A stretch of DNA of 64,000 bases, from contig NZ_AXZL01000065.1 in assembly GCF_000485795.1 (NCBI RefSeq), positions 54,307-118,306 of the forward strand, given 5' to 3'. A model generated the notes under the pieces. The model was not told the DNA's origin, made no database searches, and saw only the letters and a program-made list of their open reading frames with translations. This DNA comes from Shewanella decolorationis S12 (GTDB taxonomy: Bacteria; Pseudomonadota; Gammaproteobacteria; Enterobacterales; Shewanellaceae). Of this stretch, positions 13,586 through 22,136 are shown one piece after another. Position 1 is the first letter of the stretch; the number at the start of each line of letters is the position of its first letter. The translations under genes and the position numbers were made by a program.

Positions 13586-14800
13586 ATGCGCCCTATCATC
13601 AAGTCCAACAAGTTGGATACTGTTTGCTACGACATCCGCGGCCCAGTGCACAAGGAAGCCAGACGTTTAGAAGACGAGGGACACCGCATCCTCAAACTCA
13701 ACATTGGTAACCCCGCCCCCTTCGGTTTTGAAGCGCCGGAAGAAATTGTGCGCGATGTGATCCTCAATCTCCCCAGCGCCCAAGGCTACTGTGAGTCAAA
13801 AGGATTATTCTCTGCCCGCAAGGCAATTGTGCAGCATTATCAAGCACAGGGCATTCATGGCGTCGATATTGAAGACATCTATATCGGTAATGGTGTGTCT
13901 GAGCTGATTATGATGGCCATGCAGGGCTTATTAAACACCGATGATGAAGTGTTGATCCCCTCACCCGATTATCCACTGTGGACCGCAGCGGCAAATTTAG
14001 CCGGCGGTAAAGCGGTACACTACCGCTGCGATGAAGACGCAGATTGGTTCCCAGATCTTGATGATATTAAGAGCAAAATTTCGTCCCGCACCCGTGGTAT
14101 TGTGTTGATTAACCCAAACAACCCAACGGGCGCGGTTTACAGCAGAGAATTACTGCTGCAAGTTATCGAGCTCTGCCGCGAGCACAACCTGATTTTATTT
14201 GCTGATGAAATCTACGATAAAATTTTATATGACGAAGCCAAACATATTCCGGCCGCAAGCCTATCTGACGATATCTTAACAGTAACCTTTAATGGTCTCT
14301 CAAAAGCCTACCGCGCAGCGGGCTTTCGTGTCGGTTGGATGATGTTGTCTGGCAATCTAAAAGCAGCCAAGAGCTATATCGAAGGGTTAGAGATGCTCTC
14401 CTCGATGCGCCTATGTGCCAACGTACCGAATCAACATGCGATTCAAACCGCACTCGGCGGTTACCAAAGTATTAATGAGCTGATTTTACCTAGCGGCCGC
14501 TTAACCGTGCAGCGCGATACCTGCTATGAGTTGTTGAACCAAATTCCCGGTGTGAGTGTGAAAAAGCCTAAGGGCGCGCTGTATGCCTTCCCCAAATTGG
14601 ACATGAAGAAGTTCAATCTCAGGGATGATGAACGCTTAGTACTCGATTTACTCAGGGATAAAAAAATCCTCCTCGTACATGGCAGCGCCTTTAACTGGCC
14701 TGAGCCGGATCACTTAAGAGTCGTGTTTTTACCCTATAAGGAAGACTTAACTAAAGCATTGACTGAGTTTGGTCATTTCCTCGAGAGCTACAAGCAATAG
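13586..14800 (+). CDS. alaA: Glutamate-pyruvate (alanine) aminotransferase AlaA
   Basis: A fold-type I PLP aminotransferase making alanine from pyruvate and glutamate. The protein matches E. coli AlaA (YfbQ) nearly end to end: KSNKLDTVCYDIRGPVHKEARRLE, LNIGNPAPFGFEAPEE, INPNNPTGAVYS, ADEIYDKILYD, and the Schiff-base lysine in FNGLSKAYRAAGFRVGW. The length of 404 residues is standard. It is followed by a terminator and then yfbR, the same neighbour as in E. coli. The start codon ATG follows CGAGGTG. Confidence 0.95.
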   Translation: MRPIIKSNKLDTVCYDIRGPVHKEARRLEDEGHRILKLNIGNPAPFGFEAPEEIVRDVILNLPSAQGYCESKGLFSARKAIVQHYQAQGIHGVDIEDIYIGNGVSELIMMAMQGLLNTDDEVLIPSPDYPLWTAAANLAGGKAVHYRCDEDADWFPDLDDIKSKISSRTRGIVLINPNNPTGAVYSRELLLQVIELCREHNLILFADEIYDKILYDEAKHIPAASLSDDILTVTFNGLSKAYRAAGFRVGWMMLSGNLKAAKSYIEGLEMLSSMRLCANVPNQHAIQTALGGYQSINELILPSGRLTVQRDTCYELLNQIPGVSVKKPKGALYAFPKLDMKKFNLRDDERLVLDLLRDKKILLVHGSAFNWPEPDHLRVVFLPYKEDLTKALTEFGHFLESYKQ

Positions 14801-14845
14801 TGCTGTGGCCTTATATCCAAATCGGCTAAAACGTTAATCTCGACT

Positions 14846-14875
14846 AAAGCGATCCTCAGGGTCGCTTTATTTTTT
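14846..14875 (+). terminator. Terminator after alaA
   Basis: AAAGCGA pairs with TCGCTTT around a nine-base loop, followed by ATTTTTT. Confidence 0.8.
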
Positions 14876-15017
14876 AGCGAGCGCAAAAACTCTTCAATCA
14901 TGCCACTCACTTATCCCCTTGCCTGTGTTAGGCTAAAGCTTAATTGCCGTACTTTTTCTCGCACATTTTTTACCGAGTTAAATCACGCGTAATCCCGCAT
15001 TCATTTAAAGGAGCATT

Positions 15018-15605
15018 ATGAGCCATTTATTTGCCCACCTCGCCCGAATGAAACTTATCCAGCGCTGGCCCTTAATGTACAACGTGCGCACCGAAAACGT
15101 TCAAGAGCATTCACTGCAAGTTGCCATGGTGGCACATGCCTTGGTGATTATCAGTAATCGGAAATTTGGTACGACACTCGATGCTCATCAGGCGACGAGT
15201 TTAGCGATTTTCCACGATGCCAGCGAAATCTTAACTGGCGATTTACCGACGCCAGTAAAGTACTTTAATAAAGAAATCGAAGCCGAGTATAAGAAGATTG
15301 AGGCCATTGCCGAGCAGCGCATGCTCGATATGGTACCCGATGAATTTAAAGAGGATTATCGCAGCTTATTTATCAGCGATTACGCCGATCCGATTTACAA
15401 AGCCATAGTCAAATCCGCCGATACCCTGTGCGCTTACCTTAAGTGTCTAGAGGAAAATCGCGCAGGCAATACTGAATTTAATACCGCGCGCAAACGCCTC
15501 GAAGCCATGTTGGCGGCTAATCCTAATCCGGCGGTGAAATATTTTATGGATTGCTTTGTGCCAAGTTTCACCTTGAATTTAGACGAAATTAACAAGATGT
15601 TGTGA
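15018..15605 (+). CDS. yfbR: 5'-deoxynucleotidase YfbR
   Basis: An HD-domain phosphohydrolase that removes phosphate from deoxyribonucleoside 5'-monophosphates. The metal-binding HD pattern is clear: [17 protein letters not shown], then [19 protein letters not shown], and a distal aspartate in [18 protein letters not shown]. The length of 195 residues matches E. coli YfbR (199). An AAGGAG precedes the ATG. The next gene, a dGTPase-like dNTPase, lies 25 bases on, so two enzymes of deoxynucleotide breakdown are probably cotranscribed. Confidence 0.93.
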   Translation: MSHLFAHLARMKLIQRWPLMYNVRTENVQEHSLQVAMVAHALVIISNRKFGTTLDAHQATSLAIFHDASEILTGDLPTPVKYFNKEIEAEYKKIEAIAEQRMLDMVPDEFKEDYRSLFISDYADPIYKAIVKSADTLCAYLKCLEENRAGNTEFNTARKRLEAMLAANPNPAVKYFMDCFVPSFTLNLDEINKML

Positions 15606-15630
15606 TGTATCACTCTCGCTAGGAATGCAT

Positions 15631-16971
15631 ATGAGCTCAAGTGTTTGGCAAGAACGCCGCCATGGCGAAGATAAACAAAGACGAAATGATCATCGAAGCC
15701 CTTTCCAAAGGGACAGGGCAAGGATCCTCCACTCCGCCGCCTTTCGCCGCCTACAGGCCAAAACCCAAGTACTTGGGGTGGGCATGAATGATTTCTATCG
15801 CACGCGCTTAACCCATTCACTCGAAGTGTCACAAATCGGCACGGGCATCGCGGCGCAGCTCAGCCGTAAGTATCCCGAGCATAAGCCTTTATTAGGCTCG
15901 ATGAGTCTGCTCGAATCCCTCTGTCTTGCCCATGATATTGGTCATCCGCCCTTTGGCCACGGCGGTGAAGTCGCGCTCAACTATATGATGCGCCACCACG
16001 GCGGCTTTGAAGGCAATGGCCAGACCTTTCGCATCCTCTCGAAACTCGAACCCTATACAGAGGCCTTTGGGATGAATCTGTGCCGCCGCACTATGCTCGG
16101 CATTTTAAAATATCCCGCGCCGCAATCACTGTTGTTTGTGCCGGGATCACATCCTGAAATCACCAATCACAGACAGCTTAAACCGTCACAATGGCCGCCT
16201 GTTAAAGGCATATTCGACGATGATAACGACATTTTCGATTGGGTATTGGAACCGTTATCCGTTGCCGATAGAGCGCGCTTTACCTCTGTTCAGCCGAGCC
16301 AGCAGCCAAACTATCCGCATCTACGCACTCAGTTTAAATCCTTCGATTGCTCGATTATGGAGCTTGCAGATGACATCGCCTACGCGGTGCACGATCTTGA
16401 AGATGCCATTGTCATGGGCATAGTCACCGCCTCACAATGGCAACAGGATGTGGCGCCGACACTTAAGCACAGTGGCGATCCCTGGATCCGCCAAGAGCTT
16501 GCCGATATTGGCACTAAACTCTTCTCCCATGAACATCATCTGCGAAAGGATGCCATCGGCACCTTAGTGAATGGTTTTGTCACCGCCATTATCATCAACG
16601 ACGATCCAGCCTTCCAGGAACCGTTGCTGCGGTTTAATGCCAGCCTCGAACCCGAATTTGCCCATGCGCTCAATGTGCTAAAGCAGTTAGTGTTTAAATA
16701 CGTTATCCGTAAACCCGAGATCCAAATGCTGGAATACAAGGGCCAACAGATTGTAATGGGGCTCTTTGAGGCGTTTGCCTCGGATCCTGAGCGCTTATTG
16801 CCACTAAATACCCAAGAACGTTGGCGCACCAGCGAGCAGCAAGGCCAAAACAGCCACAGGGTGTTGGCGGATTATATTTCTGGCATGACGGACGAGTTTG
16901 CCGGACGACTTTACCAGCAGTTATTTAGCCCCAAAGCTGGTTCCAACGTGGAGCTCAGTAAAGAAATGTAG
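15631..16971 (+). CDS. dGTPase-like deoxynucleoside triphosphate triphosphohydrolase
   Basis: A 446-residue HD-superfamily enzyme cleaving dNTPs to deoxynucleosides and triphosphate. The family motifs are [31 protein letters not shown], the HD core [16 protein letters not shown], and [18 protein letters not shown] chose the second ATG (15631) because AGGA lies six bases before it, while the ATG at 15625 overlaps the site. The protein belongs to the dGTPase-like subgroup shorter than E. coli Dgt (505), where substrate preference varies. It pairs with yfbR upstream. An IS200-type element begins within about 20 bases of the stop, but the C-terminus looks intact. Confidence 0.88.
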   Translation: MSSSVWQERRHGEDKQRRNDHRSPFQRDRARILHSAAFRRLQAKTQVLGVGMNDFYRTRLTHSLEVSQIGTGIAAQLSRKYPEHKPLLGSMSLLESLCLAHDIGHPPFGHGGEVALNYMMRHHGGFEGNGQTFRILSKLEPYTEAFGMNLCRRTMLGILKYPAPQSLLFVPGSHPEITNHRQLKPSQWPPVKGIFDDDNDIFDWVLEPLSVADRARFTSVQPSQQPNYPHLRTQFKSFDCSIMELADDIAYAVHDLEDAIVMGIVTASQWQQDVAPTLKHSGDPWIRQELADIGTKLFSHEHHLRKDAIGTLVNGFVTAIIINDDPAFQEPLLRFNASLEPEFAHALNVLKQLVFKYVIRKPEIQMLEYKGQQIVMGLFEAFASDPERLLPLNTQERWRTSEQQGQNSHRVLADYISGMTDEFAGRLYQQLFSPKAGSNVELSKEM

Positions 16972-16984
16972 CGCTGTTCAGGCA

Positions 16985-17597
16985 GTAAAGAATCCACCTC
17001 CTGAAGAAGGTGGCTTTGTTTTAACCCCCTAAAAGGGGGCCTTTATTCAAGAGCAAGTTGACCCTGCTCTTGCCGCTCTACTTTCTCTTGATGCCTAACG
17101 TATCTACGGATTATTTCCTCGTTAATTCCAATCGAATCGACGAAGTATCCTCTCTGCCAAAAATGATTTCCCCAAAGTTTATTCTTACGTAGGTAAGGAA
17201 ATTTACTGAATATTTTCAAAGCTATCTTACCTTTTAACGCCCCCATTAAATTCGATATAGATATCTTCGGAGGTACCTTCACCACTAAATGAACATGGTC
17301 AACTTGAACATTTAGCTCCATGACTATGCATCCCATTTGATGGCAATAAACCTGAATACATCGATAAACCTCTTTTCCGACATTACCTTTCAATATCCGA
17401 AAGCGGTACTTTGGTGTCCAGACTATATGATATTGACATCGCCAGAACACATGCGATGCTTGCTCGTATCTACTCATGTTATTTGCCTCTTTTGACTTCG
17501 CTAAAAATCAAAGATGCATTTAACATGGGTAGGTATACAGGCAAAGCCTCAAATGATGATAACCACCTACTGAAGTAGGTGGTTTTGGGCTAAAAAC
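16985..17597 (-). mobile_element. IS200/IS605-type insertion sequence (complete, boundaries approximate)
   Basis: The element holds one transposase gene on the minus strand flanked by related subterminal hairpins: CCACCT/AGGTGG at 16994-17013 on the 3' side and CCACCTAC/GTAGGTGG at 17563-17582 on the 5' side, as expected for the structures TnpA binds at the two ends. A second hairpin CCCCCT/AGGGGG near 17025-17040 lies just after the transposase stop. Such elements have no terminal inverted repeats and make no target duplication, so exact ends cannot be fixed by eye. To the right, the remaining 3' third of an MFS gene begins at once. Confidence 0.85.
17043..17477 (-). CDS. tnpA: IS200-family transposase TnpA
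   Basis: A 144-residue Y1 HUH single-strand transposase. The HUH motif is His61-Val-His63 in VDHVHLVVKVPP, and the catalytic tyrosine is Tyr126 in EEIIRRYVRHQEK. The N-terminal HVFWRCQYHIVWTPKYRFRIL is the family hallmark. Length and motifs are complete, so it is probably active. No TnpB partner is present, which makes this the IS200 rather than the IS605 arrangement. Confidence 0.95.
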   Translation of the reverse strand: MSRYEQASHVFWRCQYHIVWTPKYRFRILKGNVGKEVYRCIQVYCHQMGCIVMELNVQVDHVHLVVKVPPKISISNLMGALKGKIALKIFSKFPYLRKNKLWGNHFWQRGYFVDSIGINEEIIRRYVRHQEKVERQEQGQLALE

Positions 17598-17599
17598 AA

Positions 17600-17995
17600 A
17601 AACAGGCGCAGCGCACTGTGTTGCAAGGGGTTGCACTCTTGGGCGCAGGCGCCTTGTTTATGTTGATCCCTGGCATATTTCAACTGGTCGTGGGATGGAG
17701 TTTATTGATAGGCTCGATTCTGTTCTTCAGTGGCGCAGGTATGTTATTTCCGACATTAACCTCAGCGGCGCTAGAGCCGTTCCCACGCCAAGCAGGTATT
17801 GCGGGTGCCCTACTCGGTGGCCTACAAAACTTCGGTGCGGGACTCGCTGCCTTAACTATGTCGCTCGTGCCAATGGGCGGCCAGTTAAGTATTGGTTTAC
17901 TGAGCGCGCTGATGGTGCTGCTAGTGATTGTCGCCTTGCATTATGCAAGGGATCAAAACGATACCCACCACACCCTGTTGCCGCAAAATCCATAG
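17600..17995 (+). pseudogene. 3' remnant of an MFS multidrug transporter, cut at the IS200 end
   Basis: From the IS end the frame is open and coding (KQAQRTVLQGVALLGAGALF) and gives about four membrane helices of a major-facilitator drug exporter of the Bcr/CflA/EmrD kind: IPGIFQLVVGWSLLIGSILFFSGAGMLFPTLTSAALEPFP, then QAGIAGALLGGLQNFGAGLAALTMSLVP. The roughly 250 N-terminal residues expected are not found on the other side of the IS, where the dGTPase-like gene ends, so an insertion with adjacent deletion is inferred. A TTG at 17618 could in principle start a 125-residue fragment, but no good RBS is seen. Confidence 0.8.
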
Positions 17996-18023
17996 TAGGC
18001 AGGTTGCGAGTAATGCGAGTAAT

Positions 18024-18051
18024 AAAATAGCCCACAGATGTGGGCTATTTT
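18024..18051. terminator. Bidirectional terminator between the MFS remnant and pssA
   Basis: A 13-base perfect stem AAAATAGCCCACA / TGTGGGCTATTTT gives T runs on both strands and separates two convergent genes. Confidence 0.85.
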
Positions 18052-18062
18052 ATTAGTGGCGA

Positions 18063-19376
18063 TTAGAGAATACGTCTGAGCAGGAAATCTGCCTTTAGCC
18101 TTCTAATGCGATTCATAATCTTCTTCACTGGCGCGGGATAGCTTTGTAAGGTATCTACTTGGCTGTAGTGATACAGGCGTTGCGTGTGTTCGAGGATATG
18201 GCTTTGTTCGGCCTCAAATTGCGCCTTCCAGCTACCGTTTTCATCGTGAATGAGCAACCCATTCTCTAAATCCAGCGCCCATGCTCTTGGGTTTAAGTTT
18301 GAGCCTGTGATCAAATGCTTACGGCCATCGGCACTGATCCCCTTGAGGTGATAGCTATTGATGCCATGTTTCCACAGATGAATATTAAGCTGACCATTAT
18401 CGATTGCCCATTGCTGACGCTTAGCAAATTTACGCAGCGATTGCTCATAGAGATACGGCAAGGCCCCTATGGTAGAAAAATCCTGCTCGGGCGGAATGTA
18501 AAAGTCATTCGCCGTTTTATCCCCTACGACTATGTCGATTCGTTTGCCTTTACGCAGGTGCTTAGCCAAGGCTCGCACCAAAATATAGGGAGGATTAAAA
18601 TAAGGCGTACAAATAAATAACCTGTCTTTTGACTCTTCCACCATGGCAACCACGGCTTTATTCAGCAGATTATGTTTGCGACCTAATCCCAGCAAAGGGG
18701 TAACACGGTTGCCAGTGCGTGTCGCGTCAAACTCATACTGCGCTTGGGATAGTCTGAGTTTAAAACTACGAACATCGGTTTTTGGGGGCAAAACTTCTTG
18801 CTGCGGGTCTTGAGTGAGCGAAGTAACCGCCGGATCGGCAATAATGTAACGCTGGATCATAGCGCGCATGCTGCGCGCTAACTCGGCCGACGCTATCACA
18901 TGGTAACGGTCGAAACGGTATTTATCGTTTTGTTGTAGATAAATATTATTCAGGCTGGCACCGCTGTAAATCACGGCGTCATCGATCACAAAGCCCTTAA
19001 GGTGCAGTACGCCCATAAACTCACGGGATTTGACCGGCACACCCATAATGTCGATAGGATGCTCTGCCTCTGCCATGACCTTGCGGTACATCAAATAATT
19101 ACCGCTGTCGCCCTTATGACCAATCAAGCCGCGTCGGGCACGATGGAAATCGACCAAAATCTTGACATCCAATGCAGGATTATTTGCCTTAGCCGTCATC
19201 AAGGCCTGTAAAACTTCACGCCCTGCCTCATCATCCTCAAGATAAAGCGCTGCAATATAAATGCTGTTCTTGGCATTTTCGATACGGCTAAGCAATTCTG
19301 CCTTAAACCGGCATGGAGTAAGCAACCACGTTAAAGCCTCGGGTTGAACGGCTATTCCACCAAGCTTATCTAGCAA
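18063..19376 (-). CDS. pssA: CDP-diacylglycerol-serine O-phosphatidyltransferase PssA
   Basis: A phospholipase-D-superfamily enzyme making phosphatidylserine, the precursor of phosphatidylethanolamine, at the inner-membrane surface. Two HKD motifs are visible: HLKGFVIDDAVIYSGASLNN and HLKGISADGRKHLITGSNLNPRAW. The 437 residues match type I PssA of enteric bacteria (451). There are no membrane segments, in keeping with a peripheral, ribosome- or lipid-associated enzyme. It lies 11 bases downstream of the DUF1904 gene and is probably cotranscribed with it. Confidence 0.9.
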   Translation of the reverse strand: MLDKLGGIAVQPEALTWLLTPCRFKAELLSRIENAKNSIYIAALYLEDDEAGREVLQALMTAKANNPALDVKILVDFHRARRGLIGHKGDSGNYLMYRKVMAEAEHPIDIMGVPVKSREFMGVLHLKGFVIDDAVIYSGASLNNIYLQQNDKYRFDRYHVIASAELARSMRAMIQRYIIADPAVTSLTQDPQQEVLPPKTDVRSFKLRLSQAQYEFDATRTGNRVTPLLGLGRKHNLLNKAVVAMVEESKDRLFICTPYFNPPYILVRALAKHLRKGKRIDIVVGDKTANDFYIPPEQDFSTIGALPYLYEQSLRKFAKRQQWAIDNGQLNIHLWKHGINSYHLKGISADGRKHLITGSNLNPRAWALDLENGLLIHDENGSWKAQFEAEQSHILEHTQRLYHYSQVDTLQSYPAPVKKIMNRIRRLKADFLLRRIL

Positions 19377-19387
19377 GGCATCCTCCT

Positions 19388-19720
19388 TTAAACATGCTGA
19401 CCACCCCGATAGGAAGCACTTGGGGTCAGTGACAAAAACATCACAGCAATTTGGGTTAATTCTGGATAGGCTTCTGTCACTGCCAGCCTGATCGTTTGTT
19501 CTACTTTAAGATGGATATCAGGGTCGACCGGAAACCAAAGCAATTCGATTTGGACAAAACGCTGATCAATTCTGCCATTACGGTAGCTGATGCTTGGGAT
19601 CCAATCTAATGTAAAACTCTCTGCATTACCTTTACATATAGCCGCCAAAGACTGCAGTAATGTTTGGCTAAGCTCTGCAACAACTGCCTGTGGCAAGCCG
19701 CGCATACTAATATGAGGCAT
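19388..19720 (-). CDS. DUF1904 protein (tautomerase-like fold)
   Basis: A 110-residue protein starting MPHISMRGLP with the MP start typical of tautomerase-superfamily proteins, whose Pro1 can act as catalytic base once methionine is removed. The FTLDWIPSISYRNGRIDQRFVQIELLWFPVDPDIHLKVEQTIRLAV pattern matches DUF1904. The reaction is unknown. It precedes pssA by 11 bases on the same strand; no functional link is known. Confidence 0.75.
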   Translation of the reverse strand: MPHISMRGLPQAVVAELSQTLLQSLAAICKGNAESFTLDWIPSISYRNGRIDQRFVQIELLWFPVDPDIHLKVEQTIRLAVTEAYPELTQIAVMFLSLTPSASYRGGQHV

Positions 19721-20292
19721 GGTTTTAGTGGTTACCTGAGATCCTAAAATCGTAAGGGGTAGAAATTACCGACTTCACAGCCACTCGGCAAGCCTTTTCG
19801 ACGAAAAGAGCGCAGTAAGCAGCCTATTTTGCTGCTAATTTGACCTGGAGCGACGCATGGGGAATGCTCGGTATCAAATTGCTGCAATGAGGCTTAAACC
19901 TGTCTAATGACAATGCGTTACTGGTATAAGCAAGGCGTGTTGACCTTTGAGATTAGATTTTACTCGTTAATACCAGTTTATATCCGTAAAGCGAGGAGCC
20001 ATAAGCATTGGCCGTACGCAAATAATAAATGTGTTTGCCTCTACAAATATGCGAATGAGCTTGCCTTTACCAAGCGTTTTATGGAATTTGTGCTGCGTTA
20101 TCATCCCATTAAAATAACCACCCAACACAGACTTGGTACTGAGATAGCCAATAACGCCTTAAACGTCGATATCATTTAGTCGCGTAAAATGATGCGCTTA
20201 ATCACAAAAAATCTGTTAGCCGAAGGGCAAGCGTGCCAAGCCTGAATGTTTTAGCGTAAACTAAAGCGCCAAATGCCGAATAACCAAACACT
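19721..20292. other. Gap without a recognisable gene
   Basis: This 572-base stretch separates the DUF1904 gene from a small membrane-protein gene. It contains a short inverted repeat ACTGGTAT (19920-19927) / ATACCAGT (about 19970) and a hairpin CTTTTC/GAAAAG near 19795. A 90-codon open frame (19907-20179) has no RBS and no protein-like composition, so I do not call it. Divergent promoters for both neighbours are presumably here. Confidence 0.5.
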
Positions 20293-20469
20293 ATGAACAA
20301 AAAAATTTTACTGACCCTTGCCCTCACCCTAGCCTTAGCTTGGGGCATTTTTCATTTTAAAGCGCAGCTAGGCTTACTGATTTTGCCGCTTTTTATCGGA
20401 TTAGTGTTATTTGTCACTCTAAGACTGTATCGTTTGATGGAAAAAGACGATGGCAGTAATGACCGCTAA
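20293..20469 (+). CDS. Small 58-residue membrane protein
   Basis: The ATG at 20293 opens a 58-codon frame: MNKKILLTLALTLALAWGIF, then a second hydrophobic stretch LGLLILPLFIGLVLFVTLRL, ending YRLMEKDDGSNDR. This predicts two membrane helices with a charged C-terminal tail. No strong RBS is visible, which lowers confidence, but the composition is coherent. It precedes dacB by 38 bases on the same strand. I do not recognise the family. Confidence 0.55.
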   Translation: MNKKILLTLALTLALAWGIFHFKAQLGLLILPLFIGLVLFVTLRLYRLMEKDDGSNDR

Positions 20470-20507
20470 TCATCCCTCTATATCATAAGGTAACGTGCAA
20501 TACTGAC

Positions 20508-22028
20508 ATGGAAATGTTATCCCCAAACCTCATTCACTCCCGTGTAATGCCCCTAATACTGGCAGTATTAGTAACCAGTTTATCCCCTTCGAGTGTATTA
20601 GGGGCGTCCCCCACAATTAGCCAGACATTGCTTGCCAAGCAAATCGCAGATATTGCCCCGCGTCATTCGCAAGTCGCTTTGCTGGCCCGTGATTTAAGCA
20701 CTAATACCCTGTTATACAGCCAGCAAGCCGATACCTTATTTATCCCCGCCAGCACACAAAAGGTACTGACCGCTGTAACTGCAATGGCCAGCCTCGGCCC
20801 TGATTTTCGTTATGTCACTGAGCTTTGGAGTGATGCGCCTATTCGCCAAGGTCATATTGCGGGCAGTGTTTATCTGCGTTTTAGCGGCGATCCAACACTG
20901 ACTCAGGACGATCTTAAGGCCTTGTTTGCCCATCTACAAAAACAAGGCATAAAAAGAGTTGAGGGACATCTCTATCTAATCGGGGATAAACAAGAGCAAT
21001 TACAAGCACCTGGCTGGGTGTGGGATGACCTTGGGATTTGCTTTGCCGCGCCAGTGTCGAGTTATATCATCAATCAAAACTGCGTTTACGGGCAGTTTGC
21101 CCCAAGCTCAGCCAAGCATGCTTCTGAGGTCAAATTAAGGGCATCGAGTTTTGGGGTGAAAGTGACTAGCGAAGCAATATTCTCCCCACAAGCAGGTCAT
21201 GATTTTTGCCAGCTCGATTTAGTGCGCCTTGGCCAGAATCAGTATCATCTTCGGGGCTGCTATCCCGGCAGTGAAGCGATACCACTAGCGATTGCCATTA
21301 GCGATCCCGAAAAATTTGCCATGGACACCCTAACAGCGACGCTCAAGGGGGAAATGTCACTCTCAGGTAAAGTGAAGATAGGCAAGACCATCCCTTCTAA
21401 GGCAAAACTCATTGCCAGCCATAGCAGCGCGCCCTTACCTGAGCTACTCAAAACCATGCTGCTGAAGTCGGATAACCTTATCGCAGATAGCCTGTTTAAA
21501 CGTGTTGGGCAAGAGTATTACAAAGCCCAAGGCAGCTTTACTAATGGTGCAGCGGCCATGCGCCATATTCTGACAGAGCTTGGGGTTGATTTAACCAACG
21601 CCAATATTGTCGATGGTTCAGGGCTTTCTCGCTATAACCTGTTGAGCGCAAAACAATTAGCCGATGTGCTGGCGCTCATTTACCAAGATGCTCGCTTTCA
21701 CAGCCTCATTGACAGTTTGCCCGAAGCCGGTGTCAGCGGTACACTGCAATACCGCTTGGGATACACTAAACCGCCCTTAAAACATCTTGTGTTTGCCAAG
21801 ACAGGTTCGATGCAGGGAGTCGCCAATTTAGCTGGCTTTATGCGTTTAGCGCAGCGGGATATTCTCTTTGTCGTGCTCGAGAATGGCATAAGCCCTGAGA
21901 CCAAAAAGCAACGTAAGCCCGCCTTTAGCGCCGACTTTTTAACTCTGTTGCTTAACGCCATCGAAACTCAAACCCAAGCCAGCCAAACAACGGCCACCGA
22001 GCTCAACACCCTTAAGTTAAGTGATTAA
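20508..22028 (+). CDS. dacB: D-alanyl-D-alanine carboxypeptidase/endopeptidase, PBP4 (DacB)
   Basis: A class C penicillin-binding protein of the S13 family acting in the periplasm on peptidoglycan stem peptides and cross-links. A signal peptide covers about residues 1-33 (LILAVLVTSLSPSSVLGA). The catalytic motifs are SxxK (Ser82-Thr-Gln-Lys85 in IPASTQKVLTAV), SxN (KSDNLIADSLFKR) and KTG (FAKTGSMQGVANLAG). The length of 506 is slightly above the E. coli protein (477). The start could be the ATG at 20508 or 20514; a weak AAGGT lies somewhat far upstream. A terminator follows. Confidence 0.92.
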   Translation: MEMLSPNLIHSRVMPLILAVLVTSLSPSSVLGASPTISQTLLAKQIADIAPRHSQVALLARDLSTNTLLYSQQADTLFIPASTQKVLTAVTAMASLGPDFRYVTELWSDAPIRQGHIAGSVYLRFSGDPTLTQDDLKALFAHLQKQGIKRVEGHLYLIGDKQEQLQAPGWVWDDLGICFAAPVSSYIINQNCVYGQFAPSSAKHASEVKLRASSFGVKVTSEAIFSPQAGHDFCQLDLVRLGQNQYHLRGCYPGSEAIPLAIAISDPEKFAMDTLTATLKGEMSLSGKVKIGKTIPSKAKLIASHSSAPLPELLKTMLLKSDNLIADSLFKRVGQEYYKAQGSFTNGAAAMRHILTELGVDLTNANIVDGSGLSRYNLLSAKQLADVLALIYQDARFHSLIDSLPEAGVSGTLQYRLGYTKPPLKHLVFAKTGSMQGVANLAGFMRLAQRDILFVVLENGISPETKKQRKPAFSADFLTLLLNAIETQTQASQTTATELNTLKLSD

Positions 22029-22070
22029 TATCCAATAACGTGCATAGCAATATGAAAAGTATTTAAAAGA

Positions 22071-22098
22071 AAAAAGCACTGAATATCAGTGCTTTTTG
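22071..22098. terminator. Bidirectional terminator between dacB and the acyl-CoA dehydrogenase
   Basis: AAAAAGCACTGA pairs perfectly with TCAGTGCTTTTT around ATA. It can serve both convergent genes. Confidence 0.85.
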
Positions 22099-22136
22099 TT
22101 AGGCTAAATCGAATTTTAACCATCTTTTAGCTTAGG

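Noticed and set aside
19907..20179. 90-codon plus-strand open frame
   Set aside because: No ribosome site, odd composition rich in aromatic and basic residues, and no recognisable pattern.
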